This document shows, piece by piece, positions 7,226 through 15,927 of a DNA stretch of 64,000 bases. Numbering within the stretch: the first letter of the stretch is position 1; each line of letters starts with the position of its first letter. Under the pieces are notes generated by a model. The model did no database searches. It worked only from the letters and a program-made list of their open reading frames with translations, and was not told the origin of the DNA. Source of the DNA: Thiospirochaeta perfilievii (GTDB taxonomy: Bacteria > Spirochaetota > Spirochaetia > DSM-2461); NCBI RefSeq assembly GCF_008329945.1, contig NZ_CP035807.1:1674001-1738000 (forward strand), given 5' to 3'. The translations under genes and the position numbers were made by a program.

Positions 7226-8383
7226 ATGTTCAAAATACAGACATATAATAAAATTTCAGACAAGGGTTTATCACTTTTTGATAAAGCTAAATATGATATA
7301 AGTGAAGACCACACAGATGCAGAGGGTATTATTTTAAGAAGCTATAAACTTCACGATACTAAGTTTCCAGCAACAATGAAAGCAATTGGTAGAGCAGGTG
7401 CTGGTACAAACAATGTTCCAACAGATAGATGTACTGATGAAGGAATAGTAGTTTTTAATGCACCTGGAGCTAATGCTAATGCTGTAAAAGAGCTTGTAAT
7501 AACGGCTCTATTTATGTCATCGAGAAAAGTTGTTGAGTCTATATCTTGGGCTCAAACTTTAAAAGACGGAGAGAGTGACGTTGCTGCACAAGTTGAAAAA
7601 GGTAAATCAAACTTTGGTGGACCTGAGATTCTTGGTAAAAAAATTGGTGTTATTGGTCTTGGAGCAATTGGTGGGTTAGTTGCCAATGCATGTGATGCAT
7701 TAGGAATGGAAGTTATAGGTTATGACCCATTTATTTCTGATGCTGCTAAAGAAAACTTAACAGATGGTGTAACAATTAAACACTCTTTAGATGATATTTT
7801 TGCAGAAGTTGATTATTTATCCCTACACTTACCTGTTAACAATGATACAAAAGGAATGTTTAACGCTGAACTTTTTGCTAAATGTAAGGATGGTATTAGG
7901 ATTGTAAACTTTGCAAGGGGTGGTCTAATTAACGATGCAGATATGGTAACTGCTGTTAAAAGTGGTAAAGTGGCTAAATATATAACAGATTTTCCTAATG
8001 CTTCACTTTTAAACATTGAGAACATTATACCCATTCCTCATTTAGGTGCATCTACCCCAGAGTCAGAGGAAAACTGTGCAAAAATGGTTGTTACCCAGGT
8101 ATCTCTATATCTAGAAACAGGTAACGTATTAAACGCTGTAAACTTTCCTAACATAAGCTTACCGGTTAAGGGAAATAGAATAACAGCTTGTGCCAAGAAT
8201 AATACAGAACTTCTTTTTGGTGTAACAGAAGCTTTAAAGGCAGCTGGGATTGGACATGGAGATATGGTTAGTGAATCCCGAGGGAACTTAACCTATGTTA
8301 TTGTAAATACAGAATCCGATGCTACTCCAGTATTAGATAAAGTAAATAACTTAGATGGAGTTGTAGTATCTAGAGCTCTTTAA
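7226..8383 (+). CDS. serA: D-3-phosphoglycerate dehydrogenase
   Basis: 385 aa. It catalyses the first step of serine synthesis, oxidising 3-phosphoglycerate with NAD. It has the NAD loop GVIGLGAIGG near 139, the catalytic Arg in NFARGG near 231 and the catalytic His in PIPHLGAS near 272. A C-terminal domain from about 316 (RITACAKNN to the end) looks like an ACT domain, which in this family senses serine. The protein lacks the long intervening domain of larger SerA types. It forms an operon with serC and is closed by a strong terminator. Confidence 0.93.
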   Translation: MFKIQTYNKISDKGLSLFDKAKYDISEDHTDAEGIILRSYKLHDTKFPATMKAIGRAGAGTNNVPTDRCTDEGIVVFNAPGANANAVKELVITALFMSSRKVVESISWAQTLKDGESDVAAQVEKGKSNFGGPEILGKKIGVIGLGAIGGLVANACDALGMEVIGYDPFISDAAKENLTDGVTIKHSLDDIFAEVDYLSLHLPVNNDTKGMFNAELFAKCKDGIRIVNFARGGLINDADMVTAVKSGKVAKYITDFPNASLLNIENIIPIPHLGASTPESEENCAKMVVTQVSLYLETGNVLNAVNFPNISLPVKGNRITACAKNNTELLFGVTEALKAAGIGHGDMVSESRGNLTYVIVNTESDATPVLDKVNNLDGVVVSRAL

Positions 8384-8403
8384 AATCATTTAACCAATAT
8401 ATA

Positions 8404-8430
8404 AACCGTCATATTTATGGCGGTTTTTTT
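8404..8430 (+). terminator. Rho-independent terminator after serA
   Basis: AACCGTCAT and ATGGCGGTT pair with one G-U, and the stem runs straight into seven T residues. It closes the rex-serC-serA unit. Confidence 0.9.
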
Positions 8431-8520
8431 ATGCCCAAATATAAAGTTAAGATAATTATACAAAGTTAAATTGTTTTACATATAACAAAAATACTCCTAT
8501 TATTAATATGGGAGTTTAAT

Positions 8521-9300
8521 ATGAATGTTGTTATTACAGGAAGTACTAGGGGTATAGGTTATGCACTAGCAGAAGAGTTTTTGCAATTTGGACACAATGT
8601 AATGATAAACGGTAGGGATAGGATGAAGTGTGCCGAAATATATAGGCATCTTCATGGAAAGTATCCAGATAACCTTATTCATATATACGCCTGCGATGTA
8701 ACTTGTTACAACTCTGTAGATAGAATGTACTGGGAGGCAAATAGGTATTTTGGTTCTGTAGATATATGGATTAATAATGCAGGTATGACCCAAGAGATGG
8801 AGTACTTCTACAACTTAGAAAAGTCCAATATAGACCAGGTCGTGGATTTAAATATTAAAGGTGTGATCTATGGAACAATGGTTGCTACAAAAAATATGTT
8901 AAAGAGTGGTGGGTATATATATAATATGGAGGGTTACGGTAGTAACAATATGATGACAAACTATATGACCATCTACGGAACAACAAAAAGAGCCCTTACA
9001 TATTACACAAAGTCTGCTTCAAAGGAAGTAAAAAATAGCGGGGTAAAAATAGGGACTTTAAGCCCTGGAATGGTTATAACAGACCTTCTATTATCAGGAA
9101 TAACAACAGAGAAGGAAGAGAGGGATAAAACAGTAAAGCTATACAATATTCTTGCTGATAAACCAGAAACTGTAGCAAAATTCCTAGTAAAAAAAATGCT
9201 CCAAAACAATAAGAATGGAGCATCTATAAGCTGGTTAACCAGTAGAAAACTCTTTTCTAGGTTTTTACTAAACCTATTTAAGAAAAGAGAATTAATATGA
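8521..9300 (+). CDS. Short-chain dehydrogenase, NYC1/NOL-like
   Basis: 259 aa classical SDR with the NAD(P) loop TGSTRGIG near 6, INNAG near 89 and the catalytic YGTTK near 154. Several stretches, such as VDIWINNAG, GGYIYNMEGYGS, SPGMVITDLLLSG and PETVAKFLV, are closer to the NYC1/NOL family (chlorophyll b reductases and bacterial relatives) than to FabG. The organism has no photosynthesis genes here, so the substrate is unknown. GGAG precedes the ATG. It stands alone and its end overlaps the convergent lipoprotein gene by nine bases. Confidence 0.82.
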   Translation: MNVVITGSTRGIGYALAEEFLQFGHNVMINGRDRMKCAEIYRHLHGKYPDNLIHIYACDVTCYNSVDRMYWEANRYFGSVDIWINNAGMTQEMEYFYNLEKSNIDQVVDLNIKGVIYGTMVATKNMLKSGGYIYNMEGYGSNNMMTNYMTIYGTTKRALTYYTKSASKEVKNSGVKIGTLSPGMVITDLLLSGITTEKEERDKTVKLYNILADKPETVAKFLVKKMLQNNKNGASISWLTSRKLFSRFLLNLFKKRELI

Positions 9301-9855
9301 AATGATATCCTTAGTTAAAATATTAGGAAACTCTTTTTCTATCCTAGACTTCCCAACTTCTACGTCATAATTGAACTCGACATCTATATACAAACTACCA
9401 AAAGGAATAATATAGCTAAACCAAGGTCTAGTTATTTTATTAAAGCCGATATAAGTAGTCATAGCAGGTTTTACCTCAAAATCAAACAATAACTCTTCTG
9501 GTACAGAGAGGTTAACAGTCCTAGTAGTAGAATTATTATTATTATCAATTTCTGTAGTAGTTTTAGAAATAGAAATCATATGATAATACCCAACAGGTAT
9601 AGGATAAACCGAAACCAGATCTTTCTTTTTAAAGTTAAAAACATACTTCTTTCCAGTTTCTGAATTTTCTATAATGATAGAATACGGTGAGTTTTTATAT
9701 AAAAAACCCATAAAATAGACAGAACTATCCCAAAAAGTTCCTGCTATATACCCTTCATCTGTTGAGACTACATCATCTACAGAAAACTCTTTTAATGTTG
9801 TAGCACAACTTGATAAAAATAGAAAAACAAATGTAAGTTTTAAGACTTTAATCAT
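9292..9855 (-). CDS. Hypothetical lipoprotein
   Basis: 187 aa with a lipoprotein signal peptide: short Lys-containing start, hydrophobic core, and cleavage before Cys at LSSC near residue 17. The mature part is beta-rich, with alternating polar and aromatic residues (NYDVEVG, YIIPFGSLYIDVEF), and has a run of Asn/Thr near 100-108. I recognise no family. The ATG overlaps the stop of the glutaredoxin gene in an ATGA, so the two are translationally coupled. Confidence 0.7.
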   Translation of the reverse strand: MIKVLKLTFVFLFLSSCATTLKEFSVDDVVSTDEGYIAGTFWDSSVYFMGFLYKNSPYSIIIENSETGKKYVFNFKKKDLVSVYPIPVGYYHMISISKTTTEIDNNNNSTTRTVNLSVPEELLFDFEVKPAMTTYIGFNKITRPWFSYIIPFGSLYIDVEFNYDVEVGKSRIEKEFPNILTKDIISY

Positions 9856-10106
9856 TTTAGTAAGGTATCTAACTCGCCTCTTGCATCTAGGGCAAAGAGG
9901 TCATCGCAACCGCCTACATGTAAATCTCCAATAAAAATTTGAGGAACAGTCATAGATCCATTAGATTTATTTAGCATCTCTTCCCTAAGGTCATTACTTC
10001 CTTCTATGGATATTTCTGTAATATCGGCCCCTTTAGATTTTAGTAGACCCTTTGCTCTAACACAGAATGGGCATATTTTTTTTGTATACATTACAACACT
10101 AGCCAT
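9852..10106 (-). CDS. Glutaredoxin, GrxC type
   Basis: 84 aa. It has the redox motif CPFC at residues 12-15 (KKICPFCVRAKGLL), the cis-proline segment TVPQIFIG and the GGCDDL glutathione-binding turn near 62, all typical of class 1 glutaredoxins that reduce disulfides with glutathione. The start at 10106 is supported by GGAG seven bases upstream and by family length. The following lipoprotein gene overlaps it by four bases. Confidence 0.9.
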   Translation of the reverse strand: MASVVMYTKKICPFCVRAKGLLKSKGADITEISIEGSNDLREEMLNKSNGSMTVPQIFIGDLHVGGCDDLFALDARGELDTLLK

Positions 10107-10201
10107 AATAATTCTCCATGGTATATTCAGATTTATATATAATAAAAAATAATTGAAAAAAAAGCCAACCATTTACTAATAAATACGCATAATATAAGTG
10201 T

Positions 10202-10711
10202 ATGAAAAAAAGAGAGAAGTTGATGGAGGATATTTGGAAAACATATCACCCAAAACTACAGGTCTATCTAAAACAGTTATTCCCAAATACCAGGGAGATT
10301 GAAGATAGAGTAAGTGAAATTTTACTGAAGGTTTTTGACCAAATAGACAGGTATGATTCTAAATTTGCTCTATCTACCTGGATATACAGAATTGCTAGAA
10401 ATAGTCAGATAGATGAGATACGAAAAATAACATTTAAAAGTGTTGAACTTCTAGAGGATACCATATCTACCGATGAAACACCTGAGGATATTTTTTTTAA
10501 GGATTTAGACCAGGAAGAAGTTAAAAATATAATATCAAAGTTAACCCCAGAAGAGAGGGAGTTAATATACCTCTATTTTTACGAAGAGTTAAATTATAGA
10601 GAGATAAATGAAATAACAGAGGTGCCTATAGGAACACTAAAATATAGGATGTCCTGTTCCAAACAAAAAATAAAAAGTATGATGTTAAGGAGTGGAAGTT
10701 ATGAAAAATAA
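10202..10711 (+). CDS. ECF-type RNA polymerase sigma factor
   Basis: 169 aa. Region 2 spans about residues 12-78 (RVSEILLKVFDQIDRYD, STWIYRIARNSQIDEIRK) and region 4 spans 112-163 (LTPEERELIYLYFYEELNYREI, VPIGTLKYRM). There is no region 1.1 or 3, as in extracytoplasmic-function sigma factors. The gene after it overlaps by 11 bases and encodes a small single-pass membrane protein of anti-sigma type. Together with the third gene this forms a tight three-gene operon. Confidence 0.9.
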   Translation: MKKREKLMEDIWKTYHPKLQVYLKQLFPNTREIEDRVSEILLKVFDQIDRYDSKFALSTWIYRIARNSQIDEIRKITFKSVELLEDTISTDETPEDIFFKDLDQEEVKNIISKLTPEERELIYLYFYEELNYREINEITEVPIGTLKYRMSCSKQKIKSMMLRSGSYEK

Positions 10712-10985
10712 TATTAAAAACTATTTTGAATCTGAAGTTTCTAAAGTTACTCCTCCTCCTTTCCCATCTTTTAAGAAAAAAAAGACAATTAAACCCTGGG
10801 AGAATATTCTATTAACAGCTTTAGCTGTAGCTTCCCTGGTTATTGTATATCTACCAAGTTCCTATGAGTCACAAATTAGAAGCTTGGTTATCTCAGAAGA
10901 TGCAGGGACAGACTTAGTAGACAATTTATCCCGGGTAGTCTACCAGGCGGACCTGTATTTTAACAATAAAAGGAGTCGAAAATGA
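10701..10985 (+). CDS. Small membrane protein, probable anti-sigma factor
   Basis: 94 aa. The N-terminal 35 residues are cytoplasmic and proline/lysine-rich (VTPPPFPSFKKKK). One membrane helix lies near 39-55, followed by about 40 residues outside. Start taken at the ATG with AAGGAG eight bases upstream. Sequence alone does not place it in a known anti-sigma family; the call rests on topology and on its overlap with the sigma factor gene. It also overlaps the next gene by four bases. Confidence 0.6.
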   Translation: MKNNIKNYFESEVSKVTPPPFPSFKKKKTIKPWENILLTALAVASLVIVYLPSSYESQIRSLVISEDAGTDLVDNLSRVVYQADLYFNNKRSRK

Positions 10986-11443
10986 CAAAAAAAAGATTTA
11001 TTTTTCAATTACTATTTTTATTACTAATAATTTCATGGGGTATAGCCTTTGGAGGAAACCCATTCCTACTCTACCTTGATACACCATCTTTAATTATAAC
11101 ACCGATAGCTCCTTACATCGTATTATCTTTTATCTACCCATTCTCTAAACAAGGGGAGATTAATAGGGAAGTATTTAGCAATTCTGAGGCAAATAACAAG
11201 GTTGTTTTAGAACAAGCTATAGCGTTCTTTGAACTATTTAAAAGACTTGTAATCCTAGGTGCTGTACTTGGGACATTTATAGGGTTTATTGGAATTATGG
11301 GTTATCTATCAGAAATGACGGAACCCTCAATAATTGGTAGGAATATTGGTGTTTTAGCTATCTGTCCTTTTTATGCAACTGTTTTTATTTACGCTGTTAT
11401 AGAACCATTAAAAGGTGTGGCAAAGAAAAAACTTATTGGTTAA
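10982..11443 (+). CDS. Membrane protein, MotA/ExbB-like
   Basis: 153 aa with about four hydrophobic segments (near 8-27, 33-55, 83-105 and 118-141). The last two with the linker (GAVLGTFIGFIGIMGYLSE, IGRNIGVLAICPFYATVFIYA) resemble the core of MotA/TolQ/ExbB-type proton-channel proteins, but the large cytoplasmic domain is missing. It is the third gene of the ECF sigma operon, preceded by AAGGAG and followed by a terminator. The function is unknown; it may be the sensed or regulated membrane component. Confidence 0.6.
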   Translation: MTKKRFIFQLLFLLLIISWGIAFGGNPFLLYLDTPSLIITPIAPYIVLSFIYPFSKQGEINREVFSNSEANNKVVLEQAIAFFELFKRLVILGAVLGTFIGFIGIMGYLSEMTEPSIIGRNIGVLAICPFYATVFIYAVIEPLKGVAKKKLIG

Positions 11444-11450
11444 CAAATAC

Positions 11451-11480
11451 AACACCTGACACGAAAGTCAGGTGTTGTTT
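11451..11480. terminator. Bidirectional terminator
   Basis: AACACCTGAC and GTCAGGTGTT pair perfectly around ACGAAA, followed by GTTT. It separates the sigma operon from the convergent membrane protein gene. Confidence 0.85.
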
Positions 11481-11493
11481 AAACTATTATAGC

Positions 11494-11847
11494 CTAGCCA
11501 AAAACTGGAAAACCTTCTATAAAAACCCTGGAATATACTGCTGTAAATATAATAATCCCCAATATTAATGCAGAAATAATACCAACAATCTCTCCATTAA
11601 TAACTTTATCTGTAAGTATATCTTCTCCATCAATACAAGTTTTTTTAAGCAATTCAAATAGATACTTTCTCTTGTAGTTAAAAAAAATAGCTATAGAGAT
11701 AAAAATACTTCCAACTACCAAATTTATAACATAACCAATACTAGAGAGGAAAATGCTTCCTATAGTTATTAACCCAATTATTAGCCATAAGGAGATATTT
11801 ATTAGATCCAAGAATTTTAATATCTTTAATTTTAAATTGCCTTTCAT
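11494..11847 (-). CDS. Hypothetical three-helix membrane protein
   Basis: 117 aa. Hydrophobic segments lie near residues 14-33, 36-55 and 90-110, with a charged middle (KRKYLFELLKKTCIDGEDILTDK). I recognise no family. It starts nine bases after the Sua5-like gene and is likely co-transcribed with it. Confidence 0.6.
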   Translation of the reverse strand: MKGNLKLKILKFLDLINISLWLIIGLITIGSIFLSSIGYVINLVVGSIFISIAIFFNYKRKYLFELLKKTCIDGEDILTDKVINGEIVGIISALILGIIIFTAVYSRVFIEGFPVFG

Positions 11848-11856
11848 ATTAGAGAA

Positions 11857-12492
11857 TTAACCATCTATAAGTCCAGCTCCTTGACGAATCAATTCGGGTT
11901 CATTTTCAGTTAATCTAATAACCGTAGAGAGGTTTATAGGAAGTTCCTCCCCTGTATCTAAAACTAGGTCTAATCCAGGAATGTCCTCTACTTCCCACCC
12001 GTAGGTATATAAATTCTCCCTAGTAAATGTATAGTCCCAAGTCTCTCCCTCTGTCATCTCCCTTGCTGCAGTTATTACAAATAGAGGATTGCCGTACTGT
12101 TTTATTAATTCAAATGGGATATTATTTCCAGGTATTCTTACTCCGACTTCAGCCCTCTTCATATTAATAACTTTTTCTATTTTAGACTTAGCAGGGAGAA
12201 TAAAAACATAGGGTCCCGGTGTATACTTTTTAATCAATTTAAAATGACTGTTAGAAAGGGTTGCCATCTCTTGAATTTGTTTAATATCACAACATAAGAC
12301 ACTAATAGAGTTTATTTTTTTCCCTCCTTTTAGTGTTTTTAACTTTTGAAGTCCCTCTTTTGAGTCAATACTACATCCAATTGACCAACTAGATTCAGTT
12401 GGGAATGCAACTAAACCACCACTATCTAGAACGTGACATGCTTTTTTTATGGCCCTAATATCAATATTATTCTCGTATACGTATTCAATCAT
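11857..12492 (-). CDS. Sua5/YciO/YrdC family protein
   Basis: 211 aa. The YrdC domain covers nearly the whole chain: GGLVAFPTESSWSIG near 29, KLKTLKGGKKINSISVL near 56, the KYTPGPYVFILP segment near 89 and VGVRIPGN near 116. Members make threonylcarbamoyl-AMP for tRNA t6A. The family-typical KR in KxR(xxx)P is replaced by GGKKINS, and the C-terminal Sua5 domain is absent, so it resembles YciO more than TsaC. Function in t6A synthesis is therefore uncertain. Confidence 0.85.
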   Translation of the reverse strand: MIEYVYENNIDIRAIKKACHVLDSGGLVAFPTESSWSIGCSIDSKEGLQKLKTLKGGKKINSISVLCCDIKQIQEMATLSNSHFKLIKKYTPGPYVFILPAKSKIEKVINMKRAEVGVRIPGNNIPFELIKQYGNPLFVITAAREMTEGETWDYTFTRENLYTYGWEVEDIPGLDLVLDTGEELPINLSTVIRLTENEPELIRQGAGLIDG

Positions 12493-12548
12493 AATTTATT
12501 ATGCTCCTAAAAATTGATTTTTAATAGAGAATTCAATAAAATAACTTT

Positions 12549-14357
12549 ATGAAAAACCTGAAAATAACCACAAAGGTAACTATGATTACCATTTTAGCCA
12601 TGTTATGTATGTTAGCAATTACTATTTACTCTCTAAATACTGTTAATAAAGTAAAAATAACAGGGAGCTTATATAATAAGATTGAGCAGAACAAGGATCT
12701 TATTGCAGATATTCTACCTCCTCCATTTTACCTAATAGAAGCTTATTTAACAGTTAGTCAAATTATAACTTTTTATGATAGCCTCGATGTAAAACAGGAG
12801 ATTAGAAAACTTAAAGAGTTAGAGGAAGTATATTATACTCAGTATAAATATTGGAGTGATAACTTAGAGGAAGGGGATCTTAAAACTATGGTTACAGTTC
12901 TTGCCTATAATCCTGCCCACAGGTTTTTCAGGACTGTTAATAATGATCTATTACCAGCACTAGAGGAAGGAGATATTGTAACTGCAAATATTATTTTAAA
13001 CTCTATTCTAACCCCCCTATACCATGAACATAGAATCTTTATAAATAAGGCTGTTAAGTTAGCAACGGAACAAAGCGATGAGATTAAAAGGGATACTATG
13101 GGAGTTTTGGCCCAAAACAGACTATTTATGCTTGCTGTTCCAATTGTTTTTATAATAATTATATTTTTAATAGGTTTAATGGTTAGAAGAAATATATCAG
13201 CATCAATGAAAAAGGTTTTAAGAAGCCTAGAGCTTTATGCTGACGGTGACTTAAGGAATCAAATTACAGGTTTAAATAAGGATGAGCTTGGATCTATAGC
13301 GAGTCATTTAAATACAATGAATGGTAATATAAGTGTAATGATTGGAGGGGTTCAGGACACATCTGGAACCATTTCTAATATTGGAACAAATCTATATGAG
13401 AATATGGATGAAACTGTTAGTTCAATAGAGGAGATTTCTGAAAATATTACCCATATAAATGATAAAATGAGTAGGCAGATGTCTGGAGTTCAAGAGGCAC
13501 AATTAGCAGTAAATGAGATTGTAAATAGTATACATGCCCTAAATAACCAGATAGAGAATCAATCCGCAAGTGTAACAGAGTCTAGTTCTGCAGTTGAGGA
13601 GATGGTAGCAAATATTGGATCTGTTAATACAATATTAAATAAAAACTCAGTATCTGTTGGAGACTTAAAAAAAGCCTCGGAACTTGGAAAAGTTGGAATG
13701 GCTGAGGTTGCAGATAATATAAATGAGATTAGTAGTGAATCCGACAGTCTATTGGAAGCCACAACAATTATTCAAAATATAGCAAGCCAAACAAACCTAC
13801 TTGCAATGAATGCAGCCATCGAAGCCGCCCACGCAGGTGATGCTGGTAAGGGATTTGCAGTAGTAGCCGATGAGATTAGAAAGTTAGCAGAAGATTCAAA
13901 CCAACAAGTTGAATCTATATCAAAAATATTAAAGAAGTTTAAAGACTCAATCGCGACAGTAGCTAATTTCTCAGCTTCTACTCAAACACAGTTTGAGGAG
14001 ATCTATAACCTTTCGACAGTAGTAAGTGACCAGGAAGATGTTATTAGACGTGCAATGGACGAACAAAATACCGGGGGATCTGAAGTATTAAAGGCCATGA
14101 TAGAGATATCTGAGATTACAGAAAATGTTAGAAACTACTCCCTAGAGATTATGGATAACAGTAATGGTGTAATTAATGAGATGGAAAACTTAAATAAAAT
14201 AACTAGTGAAGTTAATGTTAATGTTAACCAGGTTGCCCAGAACGCAACCAATATTACTAACAGCAGTATTACAACAAAGGGTCTAAGTCAGGAGAACCAG
14301 GACCATGTTAAAAATCTACTAACTGAAATATCCTCATTTAAAATTGATAATAACTAG
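12549..14357 (+). CDS. Methyl-accepting chemotaxis protein
   Basis: 602 aa chemoreceptor. The first membrane helix is near residues 9-29, a periplasmic helical sensor domain at 30-190 starts with the [15 protein letters not shown] segment seen in 4-helix-bundle receptors, and the second helix is near 193-212. HAMP follows at about 213-265. The signalling tip [20 protein letters not shown] lies near 415. It would sense a small ligand and control CheA. No clear ribosome site precedes the ATG. The methyltransferase gene begins on the base after its stop codon. Confidence 0.93.
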   Translation: MKNLKITTKVTMITILAMLCMLAITIYSLNTVNKVKITGSLYNKIEQNKDLIADILPPPFYLIEAYLTVSQIITFYDSLDVKQEIRKLKELEEVYYTQYKYWSDNLEEGDLKTMVTVLAYNPAHRFFRTVNNDLLPALEEGDIVTANIILNSILTPLYHEHRIFINKAVKLATEQSDEIKRDTMGVLAQNRLFMLAVPIVFIIIIFLIGLMVRRNISASMKKVLRSLELYADGDLRNQITGLNKDELGSIASHLNTMNGNISVMIGGVQDTSGTISNIGTNLYENMDETVSSIEEISENITHINDKMSRQMSGVQEAQLAVNEIVNSIHALNNQIENQSASVTESSSAVEEMVANIGSVNTILNKNSVSVGDLKKASELGKVGMAEVADNINEISSESDSLLEATTIIQNIASQTNLLAMNAAIEAAHAGDAGKGFAVVADEIRKLAEDSNQQVESISKILKKFKDSIATVANFSASTQTQFEEIYNLSTVVSDQEDVIRRAMDEQNTGGSEVLKAMIEISEITENVRNYSLEIMDNSNGVINEMENLNKITSEVNVNVNQVAQNATNITNSSITTKGLSQENQDHVKNLLTEISSFKIDNN

Positions 14358-15845
14358 ATGGATATTGAGAATCTAATAGGTCGTAGTGATAGGTTAAAAC
14401 AGGGTATTTTTTTTACTAAGCACTGTATTGTTAATAATATTGTAAATAACTTTGACTTCTCTAATATTAAGAATGTTGTGGATTCTGCTGCAGGATCTTG
14501 TAATTTTTTAATAGGATTAGCAAAACAATATAGGGATATTAACTTTTATGGGGTTGAAAAGAATGTTGAAATTTACAATGAAGTAGATAAGTTAGTATCT
14601 ACCATACCTAATCTACACTACTTTTTAGGAGATATAATTCTAGATAGTTTTCCTATTCCTAAATGTGATCTATATATTGGAAACCCTCCATTTATTAACT
14701 TTTCTGATCTTGATAAAGAGTATAGAGAGAAGATAAAACCTATATGGCTTAACTATTTCCCCCACTCTAAGGGTTTTAAAATGTTACTAGGAGATAGTAG
14801 AGGGGATATAGCCCAGCTTATTTTTGCCTTAACAGTTGATAAATACTTAGTAGATAAAGGAGAAGTTGGTGTAATTCTTCCAAACTCTCTAATAAAGGGG
14901 AACTCAGCCTCAGCAGGTTTTAGGGAGTTTTCCAATTTAAAAGTTAATAAGCTTGTGGATATTAGTGATGATAACCCGTTTGATAATACTAATAGAAACT
15001 GCTTCTACATATTAGGGGAAAAAGGGTCAGTTACAACTTTCCCTATTATATATAAAACTAAAGCCAGGAATATAAGGCTAATTAAAATTTCTGACGACCT
15101 AGTTGAAGAGGGAACTTCTATATTAAAAAAATCAAACTATATTGCACGACAGGGGGTTAATACCCTTGGTGCTAACGGTATATTTATTTTTAAGAAAGAG
15201 CCTCCCTTTGAATCACAGCTAATAAAACCCCTATTAAAAAGTTCAGATATAGACCCATTTCACTATAAACCTAGTTATAAAATACTATTTCCCTACATTA
15301 ATGGGAAACCAATAGATGAGGAGACTTTACAACAAAAATACCCCAGGGAGTATAACTACCTACTAGGCTATAGGGAGAAACTAACAAATAGGAAGTCCCG
15401 ATTTGTAAATAAGTGCTGGTACGCCCTCTTTGGAATCGGGGAGTATACATGTAAACCCTATAAGGTAGTATGGCGGGGATTAGGTGCTAAAGAGCTTGTA
15501 GTATCTGTTACAGCAGATGTTATACCAAACCAAGCCATGAACTGTTATATCTCTACGGATGTAGAGGATGAGGCCCACTATATTTGTGGTATTATGAACT
15601 CAACTCTTTTTAAGAACCAATTAAAACTACTAAACGAAGAGGGGGCTAAATCCTTTGCCCAACCTAATACTATTAATAAGATATATATTCCTAAATACAA
15701 TGATAAAAACAGTATACACGTAAAAATAAGTTCTGTTTCTAAACAGCTTTCTCAAGTCCTAAAAGAGGAAAAACTTCTAAAATTAGAGATCTTGGTTAAG
15801 GAACTTTATATTGAAGAGGGTTTTATCTCCAGTTCAACTCTCTAA
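14358..15845 (+). CDS. N6-adenine DNA methyltransferase-like protein
   Basis: 495 aa. The SAM-binding motif I is VVDSAAGSCNFLIG near 39, and the catalytic motif IV is GNPPF near 112, which marks adenine methyltransferases of the Eco57I/N6 type. The C-terminal half (from about 270) looks like a target-recognition region as in type IIG enzymes (KPLLKSSDIDPF, RKSRFVNKCWYALFGIG). No nuclease motif and no restriction gene is adjacent, so it is an orphan methyltransferase. Its ATG directly follows the TAG of the chemoreceptor gene. Confidence 0.85.
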   Translation: MDIENLIGRSDRLKQGIFFTKHCIVNNIVNNFDFSNIKNVVDSAAGSCNFLIGLAKQYRDINFYGVEKNVEIYNEVDKLVSTIPNLHYFLGDIILDSFPIPKCDLYIGNPPFINFSDLDKEYREKIKPIWLNYFPHSKGFKMLLGDSRGDIAQLIFALTVDKYLVDKGEVGVILPNSLIKGNSASAGFREFSNLKVNKLVDISDDNPFDNTNRNCFYILGEKGSVTTFPIIYKTKARNIRLIKISDDLVEEGTSILKKSNYIARQGVNTLGANGIFIFKKEPPFESQLIKPLLKSSDIDPFHYKPSYKILFPYINGKPIDEETLQQKYPREYNYLLGYREKLTNRKSRFVNKCWYALFGIGEYTCKPYKVVWRGLGAKELVVSVTADVIPNQAMNCYISTDVEDEAHYICGIMNSTLFKNQLKLLNEEGAKSFAQPNTINKIYIPKYNDKNSIHVKISSVSKQLSQVLKEEKLLKLEILVKELYIEEGFISSSTL

Positions 15846-15927
15846 ATCGATATTAAATGATAAACAAGATAGAATAAAAACTCTATTTGTTGTTGACCTA
15901 GAGTAATATTCTGTTGAACAATGGGGT

